64,000 bases of DNA from positions 62,001-126,000 of the forward strand of contig CAVSRD010000019.1 of NCBI GenBank assembly GCA_963730315.1. Reading direction: 5' to 3'. The stretch comes from VRUE01 sp963730315 (GTDB lineage: Bacteria; Actinomycetota; Thermoleophilia; Solirubrobacterales; 70-9). The position numbers and the translations under genes were made by a program. The notes beneath the pieces were generated by a model. It had not been told where the DNA came from. It saw only the letters and a program-made list of their open reading frames with translations, and did no database searches. Of the stretch, positions 40,453 through 49,237 are shown piece by piece. Position 1 is the first letter of the stretch, and every line of letters starts with the position of its first letter.

Positions 40453-42948
40453 TCACGTGCGGGCTTCCGTCTGCACCCCTCGCGGCACGTTCGCGGCGCC
40501 GCTCGAGAGCAGCTCGTGGATCCGCCACCAGGGATTGTGGGTGTCCGCGACGACGCTGTCGGAGTCGCTCAGCGCGTCCTGGATCGCGCTGCAGATCGTG
40601 CTCAGAGGCGCACCGCCACCCTCCCCCATGCCCTTGGCCCCGGTGGGCGTGAAGGGGCTGGGCGATTCGATGTCGCCGTACTTCATCATCGGCATGTCGA
40701 GCGCCGTGAGGGCGTGGTAGTCGTAGAAGGACGATTGCAGCAGCTGCCCGTCCGCGTCGTACTCGAACGCCTCGTAGAGAGATGCGCCCAGCCCCAGCGC
40801 GGTCGCGCCATGCACCTGCCCCTGGACGATCTGGGGATTGATCACCCGTCCGCAGTCGTCGGCGGCGGCGTAGTCGAGGATCTCGAGCCTGCCGGTGTCC
40901 TCGTCGATCTCCACGACCGCCGCGTGGATCTGAGTCGCATAGGTGAGCGTCAGGTTCCCGGTCTTGCGCTCCTTGTCGGGTGCTTCGAACAGCGGCGTGT
41001 ACACGTAGCGGCAGTTGAGGCCGATCCGCTCTCGAAGGTCAGGCGGTATCACGGTGTTGTTCGAGTAGACCATGTTGGCGATGCCGATGAAGGGGATCGC
41101 CCGTTCCCTTTCGTCCCGCACGTAGCATTCGCCGCCCTCCAGCTCGATTTCCTCCTCCGAGGACTCGAGGGCGATCGCGGCGAGGGTGACGATCTCCTTG
41201 CGCAGCATTTCCGCCGCGCCGAGCGCCGCGCCCAGGCCGGTGACGGCGAACTGGCTGGCGTAGGTGCCTGAGAAGCCGACGTAGGTGTTGTGCCGCTGGT
41301 CGAAGCCCGCGGTCACGTTGACCGCGGAGTGGTCGACGCCGAGCACGTCGGCGACGACCTGCGCCGCCGTCGTCTCGTGGCTCTGACCCTGCGGCGTGGT
41401 CCCCAGGTCGACGTTGACCTCGCCGTAGAGATCGAGCTTCGCGTAGGCGGCCTCGCCGTTGCCCGAGAAGGGGAGTTCCGGGTTGATGATCTGGGCCTGA
41501 CCGAAGTTGTTGGTCCCGGAGTCGATCGTCGAGCCGATGCCGATGCCGATCCGCTTGCCGCTGCCCGTGCCGAGCTCCTTCTGCTTCGCACGCCACTTCT
41601 CGACGTCGATCAGCTCCAGCGCCAGGTCGAGCGAGGCAGGCAGGTCGCCCGAGTCGTAGACACAGCCGTTCGGGGTCTCGTACGGGTAGTCGTCAGGCTG
41701 TACGAAATTCTTCTTGCGCGTCTCGACCGGGTCCAGGCCTAGCTCGGTCGCTACGACGTCGACGATCCGCTCGATCATCCACAGGTGCTGGAGTCGGGAG
41801 TAGCCGCGGTTCGGGACCGTCGGGCACTTGTTGGTCAGGGTCTCCGTGTAGTCGACGCTGACGTGCTTGAACTTGTAACAGCCGGGCGTCACCTGCGACC
41901 AGATCACCGCACCCAACGGCTCGTAGTGAAGGTAGGCGCCGGCATCGTCGAAGGCGCGCACTTTGAAGCCGAGGATCGTTCCGTCGCTCAGCACCGGCAC
42001 CTCGACGTCGAGGAAAGTGCGCTCGTTGCCGTGCCCGGCGGAGAGCATGTGCTCGGAGCGGTACTCGGTCCACTTGGCCGGACGCCCCGCCTTGCGCGAA
42101 AGCAGGGCGAGGGCCGCTATCTGCGGGTAGCTGCCGATCTTGATCCCGAAGGCGCCGCCAATGTCCTGCGAGCGAAACTGCAGCTTGTTGCTCCCCACGC
42201 CGAGCGTCGGACCGATCACCATGGAGGCGAACATCGGCATCTGGTTGTTGGACTCGATTTGCACCACGCCGGTCCCGGGATCCCAGTTCACGACAGCGGC
42301 GTTGCACTCGAGCGGCGTCGACGAGAAGCGGTGGAAGTGCAGTCGGTCGATCCTGACCACGTGGTCGGCGTTATCCAGGGCCCAGTCGATGTCGCCGTAG
42401 TCGAAGACGCCGTGCCAGGCGACGTTGTTGCCGACCTCCTCGTGCAGGATCGGCGCGTCGTCGTCGGCCGCTTTCACCGTGTCGACGACGGACGGCAGCG
42501 GCTCGTACTCGAGGTCGACGAGCTCGGCGGCGTCACGAGCGATGTCGCGTGTCTCGGCAAGGACCACGGCGACCGCGTCGCCGTGGTAGCGCACCTTGTC
42601 GACCGCGAGCGGCCACTCCTCCATCTGTCCGGCCGGCGGTGGCGCTATCTGGAAGAAGGGCACCTCGCACATCTCCTTCGCCTCCGCGCCGGTCAGCACG
42701 GTGTAGACGCCGTCCAGAGACATCGCCCTGGAGGTGTCGACCGAGAGGATCTTGGCGTGCGCGTGGGGCGAGCGCACGAAGTGGGCAAAGCCCTGGCGGT
42801 GCATCCAGATGTCGTCCGTGAACTCGCCCTGCCCCTTCAGCAGGCGCCCGTCCTCGGTCCGGCGGACCGATTTCCCTGACGCTTTGCCCAGCCGCTCGCC
42901 CTTCTCCACAGGGGGGGCGGCGGTCTCGGCCGCGGGCGCCCTGCTCAT
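40453..42948 (-). CDS. Xanthine dehydrogenase-family molybdopterin (large) subunit, substrate unknown
   Basis: ATG 42948 overlaps the small-subunit stop (ATGA), giving 831 residues. The two family domains are present: an aldehyde-oxidase a/b hammerhead (residues about 30-150, KSVRRTEDGRLLKGQGEFTD) and the Mo-binding part with SQDIGGAFGIKIG (about residue 265), the active-site loop VPNRGYSRLQHLWMIER near residue 380, GQSHETTAAQVVAD near residue 517 and the catalytic Glu in KGMGEGGGAPLSTICSAI (about residue 775). The active-site loop is neither the AYxCSFR of form I CO dehydrogenase nor AYRGAGR of form II, so neither CO oxidation nor a named substrate should be assumed. It probably hydroxylates a carbon next to nitrogen or an aldehyde. 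Confidence 0.88.
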   Translation of the reverse strand: MSRAPAAETAAPPVEKGERLGKASGKSVRRTEDGRLLKGQGEFTDDIWMHRQGFAHFVRSPHAHAKILSVDTSRAMSLDGVYTVLTGAEAKEMCEVPFFQIAPPPAGQMEEWPLAVDKVRYHGDAVAVVLAETRDIARDAAELVDLEYEPLPSVVDTVKAADDDAPILHEEVGNNVAWHGVFDYGDIDWALDNADHVVRIDRLHFHRFSSTPLECNAAVVNWDPGTGVVQIESNNQMPMFASMVIGPTLGVGSNKLQFRSQDIGGAFGIKIGSYPQIAALALLSRKAGRPAKWTEYRSEHMLSAGHGNERTFLDVEVPVLSDGTILGFKVRAFDDAGAYLHYEPLGAVIWSQVTPGCYKFKHVSVDYTETLTNKCPTVPNRGYSRLQHLWMIERIVDVVATELGLDPVETRKKNFVQPDDYPYETPNGCVYDSGDLPASLDLALELIDVEKWRAKQKELGTGSGKRIGIGIGSTIDSGTNNFGQAQIINPELPFSGNGEAAYAKLDLYGEVNVDLGTTPQGQSHETTAAQVVADVLGVDHSAVNVTAGFDQRHNTYVGFSGTYASQFAVTGLGAALGAAEMLRKEIVTLAAIALESSEEEIELEGGECYVRDERERAIPFIGIANMVYSNNTVIPPDLRERIGLNCRYVYTPLFEAPDKERKTGNLTLTYATQIHAAVVEIDEDTGRLEILDYAAADDCGRVINPQIVQGQVHGATALGLGASLYEAFEYDADGQLLQSSFYDYHALTALDMPMMKYGDIESPSPFTPTGAKGMGEGGGAPLSTICSAIQDALSDSDSVVADTHNPWWRIHELLSSGAANVPRGVQTEART

Positions 42949-43469
42949 GGGGAGCCTCCCTCCGCGCCGGTTGCGGGAAACTCGGCAACGTCCTCGCCCG
43001 CAGCGGCGCGCACGGAGCGCACCACGTTGACGTAGCCGGTGCAGCGGCAGATGTTGCCGCGGACGGCGCGCCGGATCTCTCCCTCGCTCGGTTTCGGGTT
43101 GTCGCGCAGCAGGTAGGTGGCGCCCATCAGCAAGCCGGGCGTGCAGTAGCCGCATTGGAGGCCGTGATGCTCGTGGAAGGCCTCCTGGACCGGGTCGAGC
43201 GCGCCGTCGGAGGCGAGGCCCTCGACCGTCTCGATCTCCGCCCCGTCGGCCTGGACTGCGAGCAGCATGCAGCACTTGACCAGCTTGCCATTGAAGATGA
43301 TCGAGCAAGCGCCGCAGTTGCCGGTGTCGCAGCCGATGTGCGTCCCCTTGAGCCCGAGCGCATCGCGGATGAAGTGGACCAGCAGCTGCCGCGCCTCGAC
43401 CGTCCGCTCATAGGTCTCGCCGTTGATCGTGACGCTGATCGGATGGATTTTGTCGCCAACCTCGCTCAT
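42945..43469 (-). CDS. Xanthine dehydrogenase-family [2Fe-2S] small subunit
   Basis: 174 residues. The plant-ferredoxin-type cluster is CDTGNCGACSIIFNG (with an earlier KGTHIG) and a later Cys in KLVKCCMLL. The second cluster, of the helical domain, is LQCGYCTPGLLM near residue 105 and ICRCTGYVNVV near residue 140. Both clusters are complete, so it can carry electrons from the Mo site to FAD. It overlaps both neighbours by ATGA, fixing a tightly coupled FAD-FeS-Mo gene order. Confidence 0.93.
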   Translation of the reverse strand: MSEVGDKIHPISVTINGETYERTVEARQLLVHFIRDALGLKGTHIGCDTGNCGACSIIFNGKLVKCCMLLAVQADGAEIETVEGLASDGALDPVQEAFHEHHGLQCGYCTPGLLMGATYLLRDNPKPSEGEIRRAVRGNICRCTGYVNVVRSVRAAAGEDVAEFPATGAEGGSP

Positions 43470-44332
43470 TCGCCTCCTCCGGCTTCGGCTATTGCTTGCG
43501 TGACGGCGCGGCGGGCAATCACGCGGGCCATCTTGCGCCGGTAATCGGCGCTGCCGTGGGTGTCTGAGATCGGCTCGATGTCCTCGCCGATCGACTCCGC
43601 GGCCTCACGCACGGCGTCCGCCGTGGCCGGCCCGTCCCGCAGCGCATCCTCCATGCCGGTGTGGCGCACCGGCACCGGCCCGACTACACCCAGCGCGATG
43701 CGGGCGTCGGAGATACCGTCGTTCAGCGTCACCCTGGCCGATGCCCGCACGATCGCCTTCGAGTCCGAGGCGACGCTGAGGGACTGGAATCCGGCCCCGC
43801 TGTCGGGCCCGTAGCGCGGGATCGAGATGCTGCGAAGCAGTTCTCCGGGCCCGACGGCCGTCATGAAGTAGCCGCGGAAGAAGTCCTCGGCCGGCACCTC
43901 GCGCTTACCCGACTCCGACTCGACGTTCATGACCGCCCCAAGGGCGAGCAGAAGCGGCGGGAAGTTGTTGGTCGGATCGCTGAGACAGCAGTTGCCGCCG
44001 ATCGTGCCCCGGTTGCGGATCTGCTGGTCCTCGATGTGGGCGGCCACTTCGGAGACGATCGGAAGCGCGCCCCGAACCGCCTCCGAGCGGTCTATCTCGT
44101 CGTAGGTGACGCAGGCGCCGATCTCGACCCCATCCTCGCCCACGTCGATCGAGCGGAGCTCCTCCAAGCGGCTGATGTCGACCAGCAGCTCGATTGAGGC
44201 CACACGGTGCTTGAGCACGTTCACGAGGCTCTGCCCGCCCGCGAGGGGCGCCGCACCCTCGCTCGAGCCGAGAGCGGTCAACGCCTCCTTGATGTCGGCC
44301 GGCCGCGTGTACTCGATCGACTCAAGCAGCAT
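43466..44332 (-). CDS. Xanthine dehydrogenase-family FAD-binding (medium) subunit
   Basis: 288 residues from ATG 44332. The FAD-binding signature is APLAGGQSLVNVLKHR (about residues 28-43) and RNRGTIGGNCCLSDPTNNFP (about residues 107-126), with the C-terminal CO-dehydrogenase-flavoprotein domain ending in YRRKMARVIARRAV. It delivers electrons to an external acceptor. It is the first gene of the hydroxylase operon and lies 40 bases downstream of a clear promoter with the shared operator in its spacer. Confidence 0.93.
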   Translation of the reverse strand: MLLESIEYTRPADIKEALTALGSSEGAAPLAGGQSLVNVLKHRVASIELLVDISRLEELRSIDVGEDGVEIGACVTYDEIDRSEAVRGALPIVSEVAAHIEDQQIRNRGTIGGNCCLSDPTNNFPPLLLALGAVMNVESESGKREVPAEDFFRGYFMTAVGPGELLRSISIPRYGPDSGAGFQSLSVASDSKAIVRASARVTLNDGISDARIALGVVGPVPVRHTGMEDALRDGPATADAVREAAESIGEDIEPISDTHGSADYRRKMARVIARRAVTQAIAEAGGGE

Positions 44333-44370
44333 GATTCACGCTCTGAACGTCCAAGCCCTCACGCGCGGCG

Positions 44371-44399
44371 ATCTTTCCAAAGATTTGATCAAGAGTCAA
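44371..44399 (-). promoter_or_regulatory. Promoter with TTTGATCAAA-type operator for the molybdenum hydroxylase operon
   Basis: On the minus strand TTGACT (44399-44394) is followed after 17 bases by AAAGAT (44376-44371). The palindrome at 44383-44394, ATTTGATCAAGA (10 of 12 matches to ATTTGATCAAAT), fills the part of the spacer next to the -35. A protein bound here would block the promoter. Confidence 0.68.
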
Positions 44400-44417
44400 G
44401 AAATGACCTCGCACACC

Positions 44418-45533
44418 TCAGTTCCTCGAACGGCGCTCGGGCGACGACGCGCCCGACCCGCTCATCGGTCCGTCGCCGCCGAATGCCCCCTCCGCCGAAG
44501 CCCGACGATCGCCTCTTGACCACCACCGCAGCCGCGAGATCCGCAGCGTCACTTCCCTCCCCCTCGTGATGCCGCTTGGGCGGAGGATCAGAATCGCCGC
44601 CATCAGCACCCCGAGGATCAGCAGGCTCGTTCCGCCCGGCAGGTTGACGCTGGCCGGTCCGACCGACATCCCCTGTTCCGCCTTCGCCAGGTAGACGTCC
44701 AGGAAGCTCACCAGAGCCCCCCCGACGACCGCTCCCCAGAGGCTGCCGACACCGCCCACCACCAGCATCGCCAGGGTGAGGAAGGTCAGCTCGAGGTAGA
44801 CCTGTTCGGTGGTGATGCTGCCGATCTGGTGGACGAGGAGGCCGCCGGCCAGGCCCGCCAGCCCGCCGCTGACCATGAACGCGAGCAGCCGCTGCAGGTG
44901 GATGTTGACGCCGATCGCGCGTGCCGCCTCGGGATCCTCGCGGGAGGCCCGCAGCAACCGCCCCGGCCGGCTGTGCTGGTAGAGGAAGGCCACGGCGGCG
45001 GCAAAGAGCGCGCCCAGCACCGCCTCGAAGAGCCCCGTCGTCTCCGGGATCAGCGCAAGCGACTTCGCCCCCGGCCCGATCTTTTCCCAGAAGCGGAGCA
45101 CGTTGTGGGTGATCTCGAGCACGGCGAACGTGGCGATACCGGCGGCCAGGCCGGACAGCCGCATCAATGGGGCCCCGACGATCAGCGCGAAGAGCGCGCC
45201 GAGGCCCGCGGCGAGCAGCAACGACTCGAAGCTGCTGATCGAGTGGTCGGCCAGGAACGGGAACAGTTCGGGCAGCACGGTCGGCTTCACCGCGGCGGAG
45301 ATCGTCATGACACCGGCCGCGAAGGCGCCGAGCGCGACAAAGCTGATCTGCCCGAAGGAGATGACGCCTGAGTTGCCGATGAACACGTAGAGCGCGATGA
45401 CGATCGTCACGTTGACGAGCACGCCGGTGAACTCGGTCCGTGTGCCCGCCGACACCGTGGTGCCGAGAAGTCCGATCGCGACGATCAGCAGCGCCGGGGC
45501 GAGGAACTGGCGCAGCCTCTCCGACAGGCTCAT
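44418..45533 (-). CDS. livM: Branched-chain amino acid-type ABC transporter permease LivM
   Basis: 371 residues from ATG 45533, which overlaps the livH stop (ATGA). The LivM pattern is visible: YVFIGNSGVISFGQISFVAL near residue 50, LPLxR-like GAPLMRLSGLAAGIATFAVL and the EAA-like cytoplasmic loop SREDPEAARAIGVNIHLQRL (about residues 197-216). About eight to nine helices. The C-terminal 60 residues form a charged tail (RWWSRGDRRASAEGAF) not needed for the family fold. Part of a LivGFHM importer with the lipoprotein SBP upstream. The cargo need not be an amino acid. Confidence 0.92.
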   Translation of the reverse strand: MSLSERLRQFLAPALLIVAIGLLGTTVSAGTRTEFTGVLVNVTIVIALYVFIGNSGVISFGQISFVALGAFAAGVMTISAAVKPTVLPELFPFLADHSISSFESLLLAAGLGALFALIVGAPLMRLSGLAAGIATFAVLEITHNVLRFWEKIGPGAKSLALIPETTGLFEAVLGALFAAAVAFLYQHSRPGRLLRASREDPEAARAIGVNIHLQRLLAFMVSGGLAGLAGGLLVHQIGSITTEQVYLELTFLTLAMLVVGGVGSLWGAVVGGALVSFLDVYLAKAEQGMSVGPASVNLPGGTSLLILGVLMAAILILRPSGITRGREVTLRISRLRWWSRGDRRASAEGAFGGDGPMSGSGASSPERRSRN

Positions 45534-46417
45534 ACGCGCTCCACCGCGCCCGCCCTGCGCGGCGCGAACAGACCGGCGGGCCGCAAGAGGAGGACGATGA
45601 TCACGAACAGGAAGACCGCCGAGGGAAGGAAGACGCGCTCGTTGGAGGGCAGCACCACCCCCAGAACCGAGGTGACGAAGCCGATCGCGAAGCCTCCGAG
45701 CGTGGCGCTCGGAAGCCGGTCCATGCCGCCGACCACGATTCCCACGAGGGCCAGGATCGTCACCTCGAGGCCGAACGTCGGGGTCACCAGCGGCTGCTGG
45801 GCGGTGAGCAGGATCGCCACCGCGGCCGCCAGCACGCCCGAGATCAGGAAGGCAATGCTGATCACGGAGTCCGCCTTGACGCCGAGCAGCCTCGCGGCGC
45901 GGAAGTCGGAGGCAGCGGCGCGCATCTGGAGGCCGATCCCGGTTCGGTTGAGGAGGAGGACCGTGCCGGCCAACAGCAGCCCGCCGACGCCGAGCATGGT
46001 GATCGTCACCCAGCGCACCGTAATCTCGCCCGATATCGCCGTCTGGTTGAGGCTCGAGAGCACGTCGGCGCTTTCGCCCCTCACGCCGAAGGCGATCAGC
46101 CAGACCGCCTCCAGGGCGAAGGCGACCGCGAACGTCGCCACCAGCGTGGTCGCCGGGGCCACGTTGCGAAGGCGTCGGAAGGCGAACCTCTCCATCAGCC
46201 AGGCGAGCGCCACGGCGACGGCGATCGCCAGCAGGATCGCGACGGCAACCGGCAGATCCCTCGCCACGACCAGGGTGTAGCCGGCCGCGGTGATCAGCTC
46301 GCCGTGCGCGAAGTTGATCAGGCGCATGACGCCGAAGATCAGTGCCAGGCCGATTGCCACGAGCGCGTAGACGGTGCCGAGCGCGACTCCGTCGATCAGC
46401 GTCTGCAGCACGTTCAC
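45530..46417 (-). CDS. livH: Branched-chain amino acid-type ABC transporter permease LivH
   Basis: 295 residues from GTG or ATG-equivalent start at 46417, overlapping livF by four bases. Features are LIDGVALGTVYALVAIGLAL at the N-terminus, FGVMRLINFAHGELI (about residues 28-42), and the EAA-like loop AASDFRAARLLGVKADSVI (about residues 172-190), followed by LVGIVVGGMDRLPSATLGG as in LivH permeases. Eight hydrophobic helices. It forms the membrane channel with LivM. Confidence 0.93.
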   Translation of the reverse strand: MNVLQTLIDGVALGTVYALVAIGLALIFGVMRLINFAHGELITAAGYTLVVARDLPVAVAILLAIAVAVALAWLMERFAFRRLRNVAPATTLVATFAVAFALEAVWLIAFGVRGESADVLSSLNQTAISGEITVRWVTITMLGVGGLLLAGTVLLLNRTGIGLQMRAAASDFRAARLLGVKADSVISIAFLISGVLAAAVAILLTAQQPLVTPTFGLEVTILALVGIVVGGMDRLPSATLGGFAIGFVTSVLGVVLPSNERVFLPSAVFLFVIIVLLLRPAGLFAPRRAGAVERV

Positions 46418-47151
46418 GGCAGCCCCTTCTGGGCGGTGGCCCCGAAGTAGGCGGTCGCGATCCGGTCAGTGTCCTCCGCCTCGGCCGGTGTCAGCGTGGT
46501 CCGGATCTCGGCGTTGTTCATCACGTAGGTTCGGTTCGCAAGCGCCACCGTGATCTGGGCCCGCTGCTCGATCAGCAGGATGGTCACGCCGCGATCCCTG
46601 ATCGCCCGCAGGGCGTCCCAGACCGCGCTGACCACCGAGGGGGCCAGGCCGAGGGTCGGCTCGTCGAGGAGGAGCAGCCGCGGGCGGGCGAGCAGGGCGC
46701 GGGCGATCGCGAGCTGCTGCTGCTGGCCGCCCGAGAGGGCGCCCGCGTGCCGCTCGCGGAATTCCTCGACGACCGGGAAGAGCTCGGCCACCTCGAGCTC
46801 CGCATCGAGCTCCTTCTCGCCGTTGGGGCGGGCGACGAGGCCTAGTCTCAGGTTCTCCGCCACGGTCAGGTGGGGGAAGATGTGCCGCCCTTCGGGCACG
46901 AGCGCGACCCCCGAGCGGGCGATGTCCTCGGTCCTCCTGCCGACGATCGAGTGGCCGTCGAAGAGGATGTCCCCTCCGGTCACCGGGGCGCTGCCCATGA
47001 TCGCGAGCAGCGTCGTGCTCTTCCCGGCGCCGTTCGGGCCCACGAGCCCGACGATCTCGCCCGGCTCGACCTCCAGATCGATCCCGCGCACGGCCGGAAC
47101 TCCGTCGTAGCGGACCTCCAGCCCCCGGATCTCGACGATCGGATCACCCAT
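46414..47151 (-). CDS. livF: ABC transporter ATP-binding protein LivF
   Basis: 245 residues from ATG 47151. Walker A is GLVGPNGAGKSTTLLAIMG (about residues 36-54), the Q-loop region is VPEGRHIFPHLTVAENL, the ABC signature is LSGGQQQQLAIARALL (about residues 139-154) and Walker B is LLLLDEPTLGLAP. The short length and VPEGR-x-I-F-P-H-L-T stretch are typical of LivF. Energises import with LivG. The coding start lies within the true reading frame end of livG if the frameshift in that gene is corrected. Confidence 0.94.
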   Translation of the reverse strand: MGDPIVEIRGLEVRYDGVPAVRGIDLEVEPGEIVGLVGPNGAGKSTTLLAIMGSAPVTGGDILFDGHSIVGRRTEDIARSGVALVPEGRHIFPHLTVAENLRLGLVARPNGEKELDAELEVAELFPVVEEFRERHAGALSGGQQQQLAIARALLARPRLLLLDEPTLGLAPSVVSAVWDALRAIRDRGVTILLIEQRAQITVALANRTYVMNNAEIRTTLTPAEAEDTDRIATAYFGATAQKGLP

Positions 47152-47165
47152 CGCCCGCACCGGCC

Positions 47166-47957
47166 TCAGTGGGCAGGGCTCCGAGGTACGCGGCAGCGAC
47201 CGTGTCGGTCGTCGCGGACCTCCTTCGGCGTTCCCTCCGACACCACCCTGCCCTCGTCGAGGACGACGATCCGGTCGCAGGCCTCCAGGATCATCGCGAT
47301 GTTGTGGTCGATCAGCAGCACGCCGGCGTGGTGCTCGTCGCGAACCGAGCGGATCACCTCGACGAAGGCGGGGACCTCCGGCTCCGAGAGGCCCGCCGCC
47401 GGCTCGTCCATCAGCACGTACCTCGGGTCGGCCGCGAGCGCCCGGGCGACGCCGAGCTTCGAGGCCTCGCCGTGGGGCAGGGCGCGCGCTTCGGTATTGG
47501 CGCGGTGGGTGAGCCCGAGCATCTCCAGCAGCTCGTCGGAGCGGCGGCCCGCAGGACGAGGCCGGGCGCCGACGCCCATCGCCGCCACGGCCACGTTCTC
47601 GCGCGCGCTGAGCCCCTCGAACAGGTGGCCGTGCTGGAAGGTCCTCGCCAGGCCCGCATCGGCGCGCCGCGTGGCGCTCCACGAGGTGATGTCCATGCCT
47701 TCGAACTCGACCCGACCCGCGTCGGGGACATCGAAGCCGGTCATGACGTTGACGAGGGTGGTCTTACCGGCGCCGTTCGGGCCGATCAGGCCGGTCACCT
47801 CGTCGTGGCGCAGCTCGAAGCTGACGCTCTCGAGTGCGCGCACTCCCTCGAAGGAGCGGGAGACGTCGGCGGCCCGGAAGCTTTCGCCTCCGGGCCGCCG
47901 CTGTGCTGACGAGCCGTTTCCCTTTCCCCAATCGCGCTGGATGCGAGGCCGGCTCAT
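47166..47957 (-). CDS. livG: ABC transporter ATP-binding protein LivG with frameshifted C-terminus
   Basis: 263 residues. Walker A is GLIGPNGAGKTTLVNVMTG (about residues 57-75), the Q-loop region ARTFQHGHLFEGLSARENV, signature-like LPHGEASKLGVARALA (the S of the usual LSxGxxxxL replaced) and Walker B YVLMDEPAAGLS. The frame ends RDDRHGRCRVPRSPAH, unlike LivG. Reading one base over from about 47214 gives TDTVAAAYLGALPTEAGAG and a stop at 47144, which is the normal LivG end (V-A-A-A-Y-L-G) and overlaps the livF start. So one extra base is present, by mutation or sequencing error; the core ATPase is intact either way. Confidence 0.88.
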   Translation of the reverse strand: MSRPRIQRDWGKGNGSSAQRRPGGESFRAADVSRSFEGVRALESVSFELRHDEVTGLIGPNGAGKTTLVNVMTGFDVPDAGRVEFEGMDITSWSATRRADAGLARTFQHGHLFEGLSARENVAVAAMGVGARPRPAGRRSDELLEMLGLTHRANTEARALPHGEASKLGVARALAADPRYVLMDEPAAGLSEPEVPAFVEVIRSVRDEHHAGVLLIDHNIAMILEACDRIVVLDEGRVVSEGTPKEVRDDRHGRCRVPRSPAH

Positions 47958-47968
47958 CTAGCGGGTGG

Positions 47969-49186
47969 CTACTTGAATTCGACCGGGGTTCCCGCTTCGA
48001 CCATTTCGACGTACCGCGGCTTCCCGTCTTTGATTTCGATCACCCGGTAGGGGCGACCGAACACCGTGTGCAGTTCCGGCGAGAAGCTCACCTTGCCGGA
48101 GATGGTTTCGAGGTCATTGAACCCCTGGGTCGATTCGGCGAGCTTCTTGCCTTCGGTCGACCCTTCGTTTTCCTTGATCGCTTCGACGATCCCGTCGACG
48201 GCCGCGGCGCCGGTCACGAATCCGCCGGTCGCGGGTTCCTGGCCCTCCTTGGTGAGTTTCGCGATCAGGTCGCGGACTTCCGCGCTGGGATCGTCCCCGT
48301 AAATCGAGGCGTAGGTGGTGACCCAGATGTTGTTCGCCAATTTCGGGTTTTTCGGCAGCCAGAACGAGCCGTCGATCGACCACGGGCCGGCGATCGGCGT
48401 CTGGTTGCCGGCGCTGCGCACTCCGGAGACGAAGGTCGGCAGGTCGGTCTGGGTCGTCGCGCAGATCAGGATCGATTCCGCCTGTGAGTTGTCGACGCGG
48501 TTGACGACGCTGCCGATCGTGCCGTCACCCTCGGTGAACTGTTCGTCGGCTTTGACTTCGCCACCCAGTTCTTCGTACCGGATCTTGAAGGCTTTGCAGA
48601 CGTCCTGGGTGTAGGCGATCGACTGGTCGGTGACCACGTTCGCCGTATTCCAGCCCTTCTTGTTGAAGAGCTCCGCCAGCGCGGCGCCTTCGTCCTGGGC
48701 CAGGTTGCCGTAGCTGAACGCAAGCTCGCCTTCCTTGCCGAACCGTTTGGGGCCCATCTGGTCGGTCCCGATGCAGGGAGCGACGGTGAGCATGCCGTCC
48801 TTCAGGCCGACCTGCGTCGACGGCGTCGCCCAGTCGACGTCGCAGGTCACCCACATGATTTCTGCGCCGTTTTCCGCCAGGTTTTCGGCGACCGACTTCG
48901 TCCGGGCGGGTTCGAGGCGGGTGTTGCCGGTGCGGAATTCGATCTTGCGACCGTCGACCCCACCTTCCTTGTTGATTTTTTCCGCCTCGATCTTCGCCGC
49001 GGCGAGTGCCGGGCCGTCGAAGAATTTCATCAGGTTGGTTTCGTCGATGGCGGCCCCGATCACGACTGGGCCGCTCTGCGCTTCTCCGCCCGTCGTATCT
49101 TCACCGCCGCCGCCGCATGCGGCCAGCCCGAGCGAAGCGCCGAAAACCACCAGCGCGAGCCCGGTGAAAAAAAACGTTCGTCTCAT
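47969..49186 (-). CDS. ABC transporter substrate-binding lipoprotein (branched-chain amino acid type)
   Basis: ATG 49186 follows GGAGG by about 9 bases; 405 residues. The signal peptide MRRTFFFTGLALVVFGASLG ends in the lipobox LAACGGGG. The periplasmic-type-binding fold 1 (Leu/Ile/Val-binding) is shown by VVIGAAIDETNLMKFFDGPA, AEKINKEGGVDGRKIEF (about residues 70-86) and the late TGFVTGAAAVDGIVEAIKEN-like segment near residue 325. It captures the substrate outside the cell for LivGFHM. Because it is in the same regulon as the molybdenum hydroxylase, the ligand is probably the pathway substrate rather than leucine. That is inference. Confidence 0.92.
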   Translation of the reverse strand: MRRTFFFTGLALVVFGASLGLAACGGGGEDTTGGEAQSGPVVIGAAIDETNLMKFFDGPALAAAKIEAEKINKEGGVDGRKIEFRTGNTRLEPARTKSVAENLAENGAEIMWVTCDVDWATPSTQVGLKDGMLTVAPCIGTDQMGPKRFGKEGELAFSYGNLAQDEGAALAELFNKKGWNTANVVTDQSIAYTQDVCKAFKIRYEELGGEVKADEQFTEGDGTIGSVVNRVDNSQAESILICATTQTDLPTFVSGVRSAGNQTPIAGPWSIDGSFWLPKNPKLANNIWVTTYASIYGDDPSAEVRDLIAKLTKEGQEPATGGFVTGAAAVDGIVEAIKENEGSTEGKKLAESTQGFNDLETISGKVSFSPELHTVFGRPYRVIEIKDGKPRYVEMVEAGTPVEFK

Positions 49187-49237
49187 GTCCGACTTCCTCC
49201 TTACCCGTGTCCAAGCCAAACCGACACGGCTCGCCTG

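Noticed and set aside
40453..44332. Carbon monoxide dehydrogenase (coxMSL)
   Set aside because: Gene order fits, but the active-site loop lacks both the form I and form II signatures, so only the wider xanthine dehydrogenase family is supported.
46312..46323. A seventh TTGATCA site
   Set aside because: It lies inside livH and matches the palindrome at only about 8 of 12 positions with G/C flanks.
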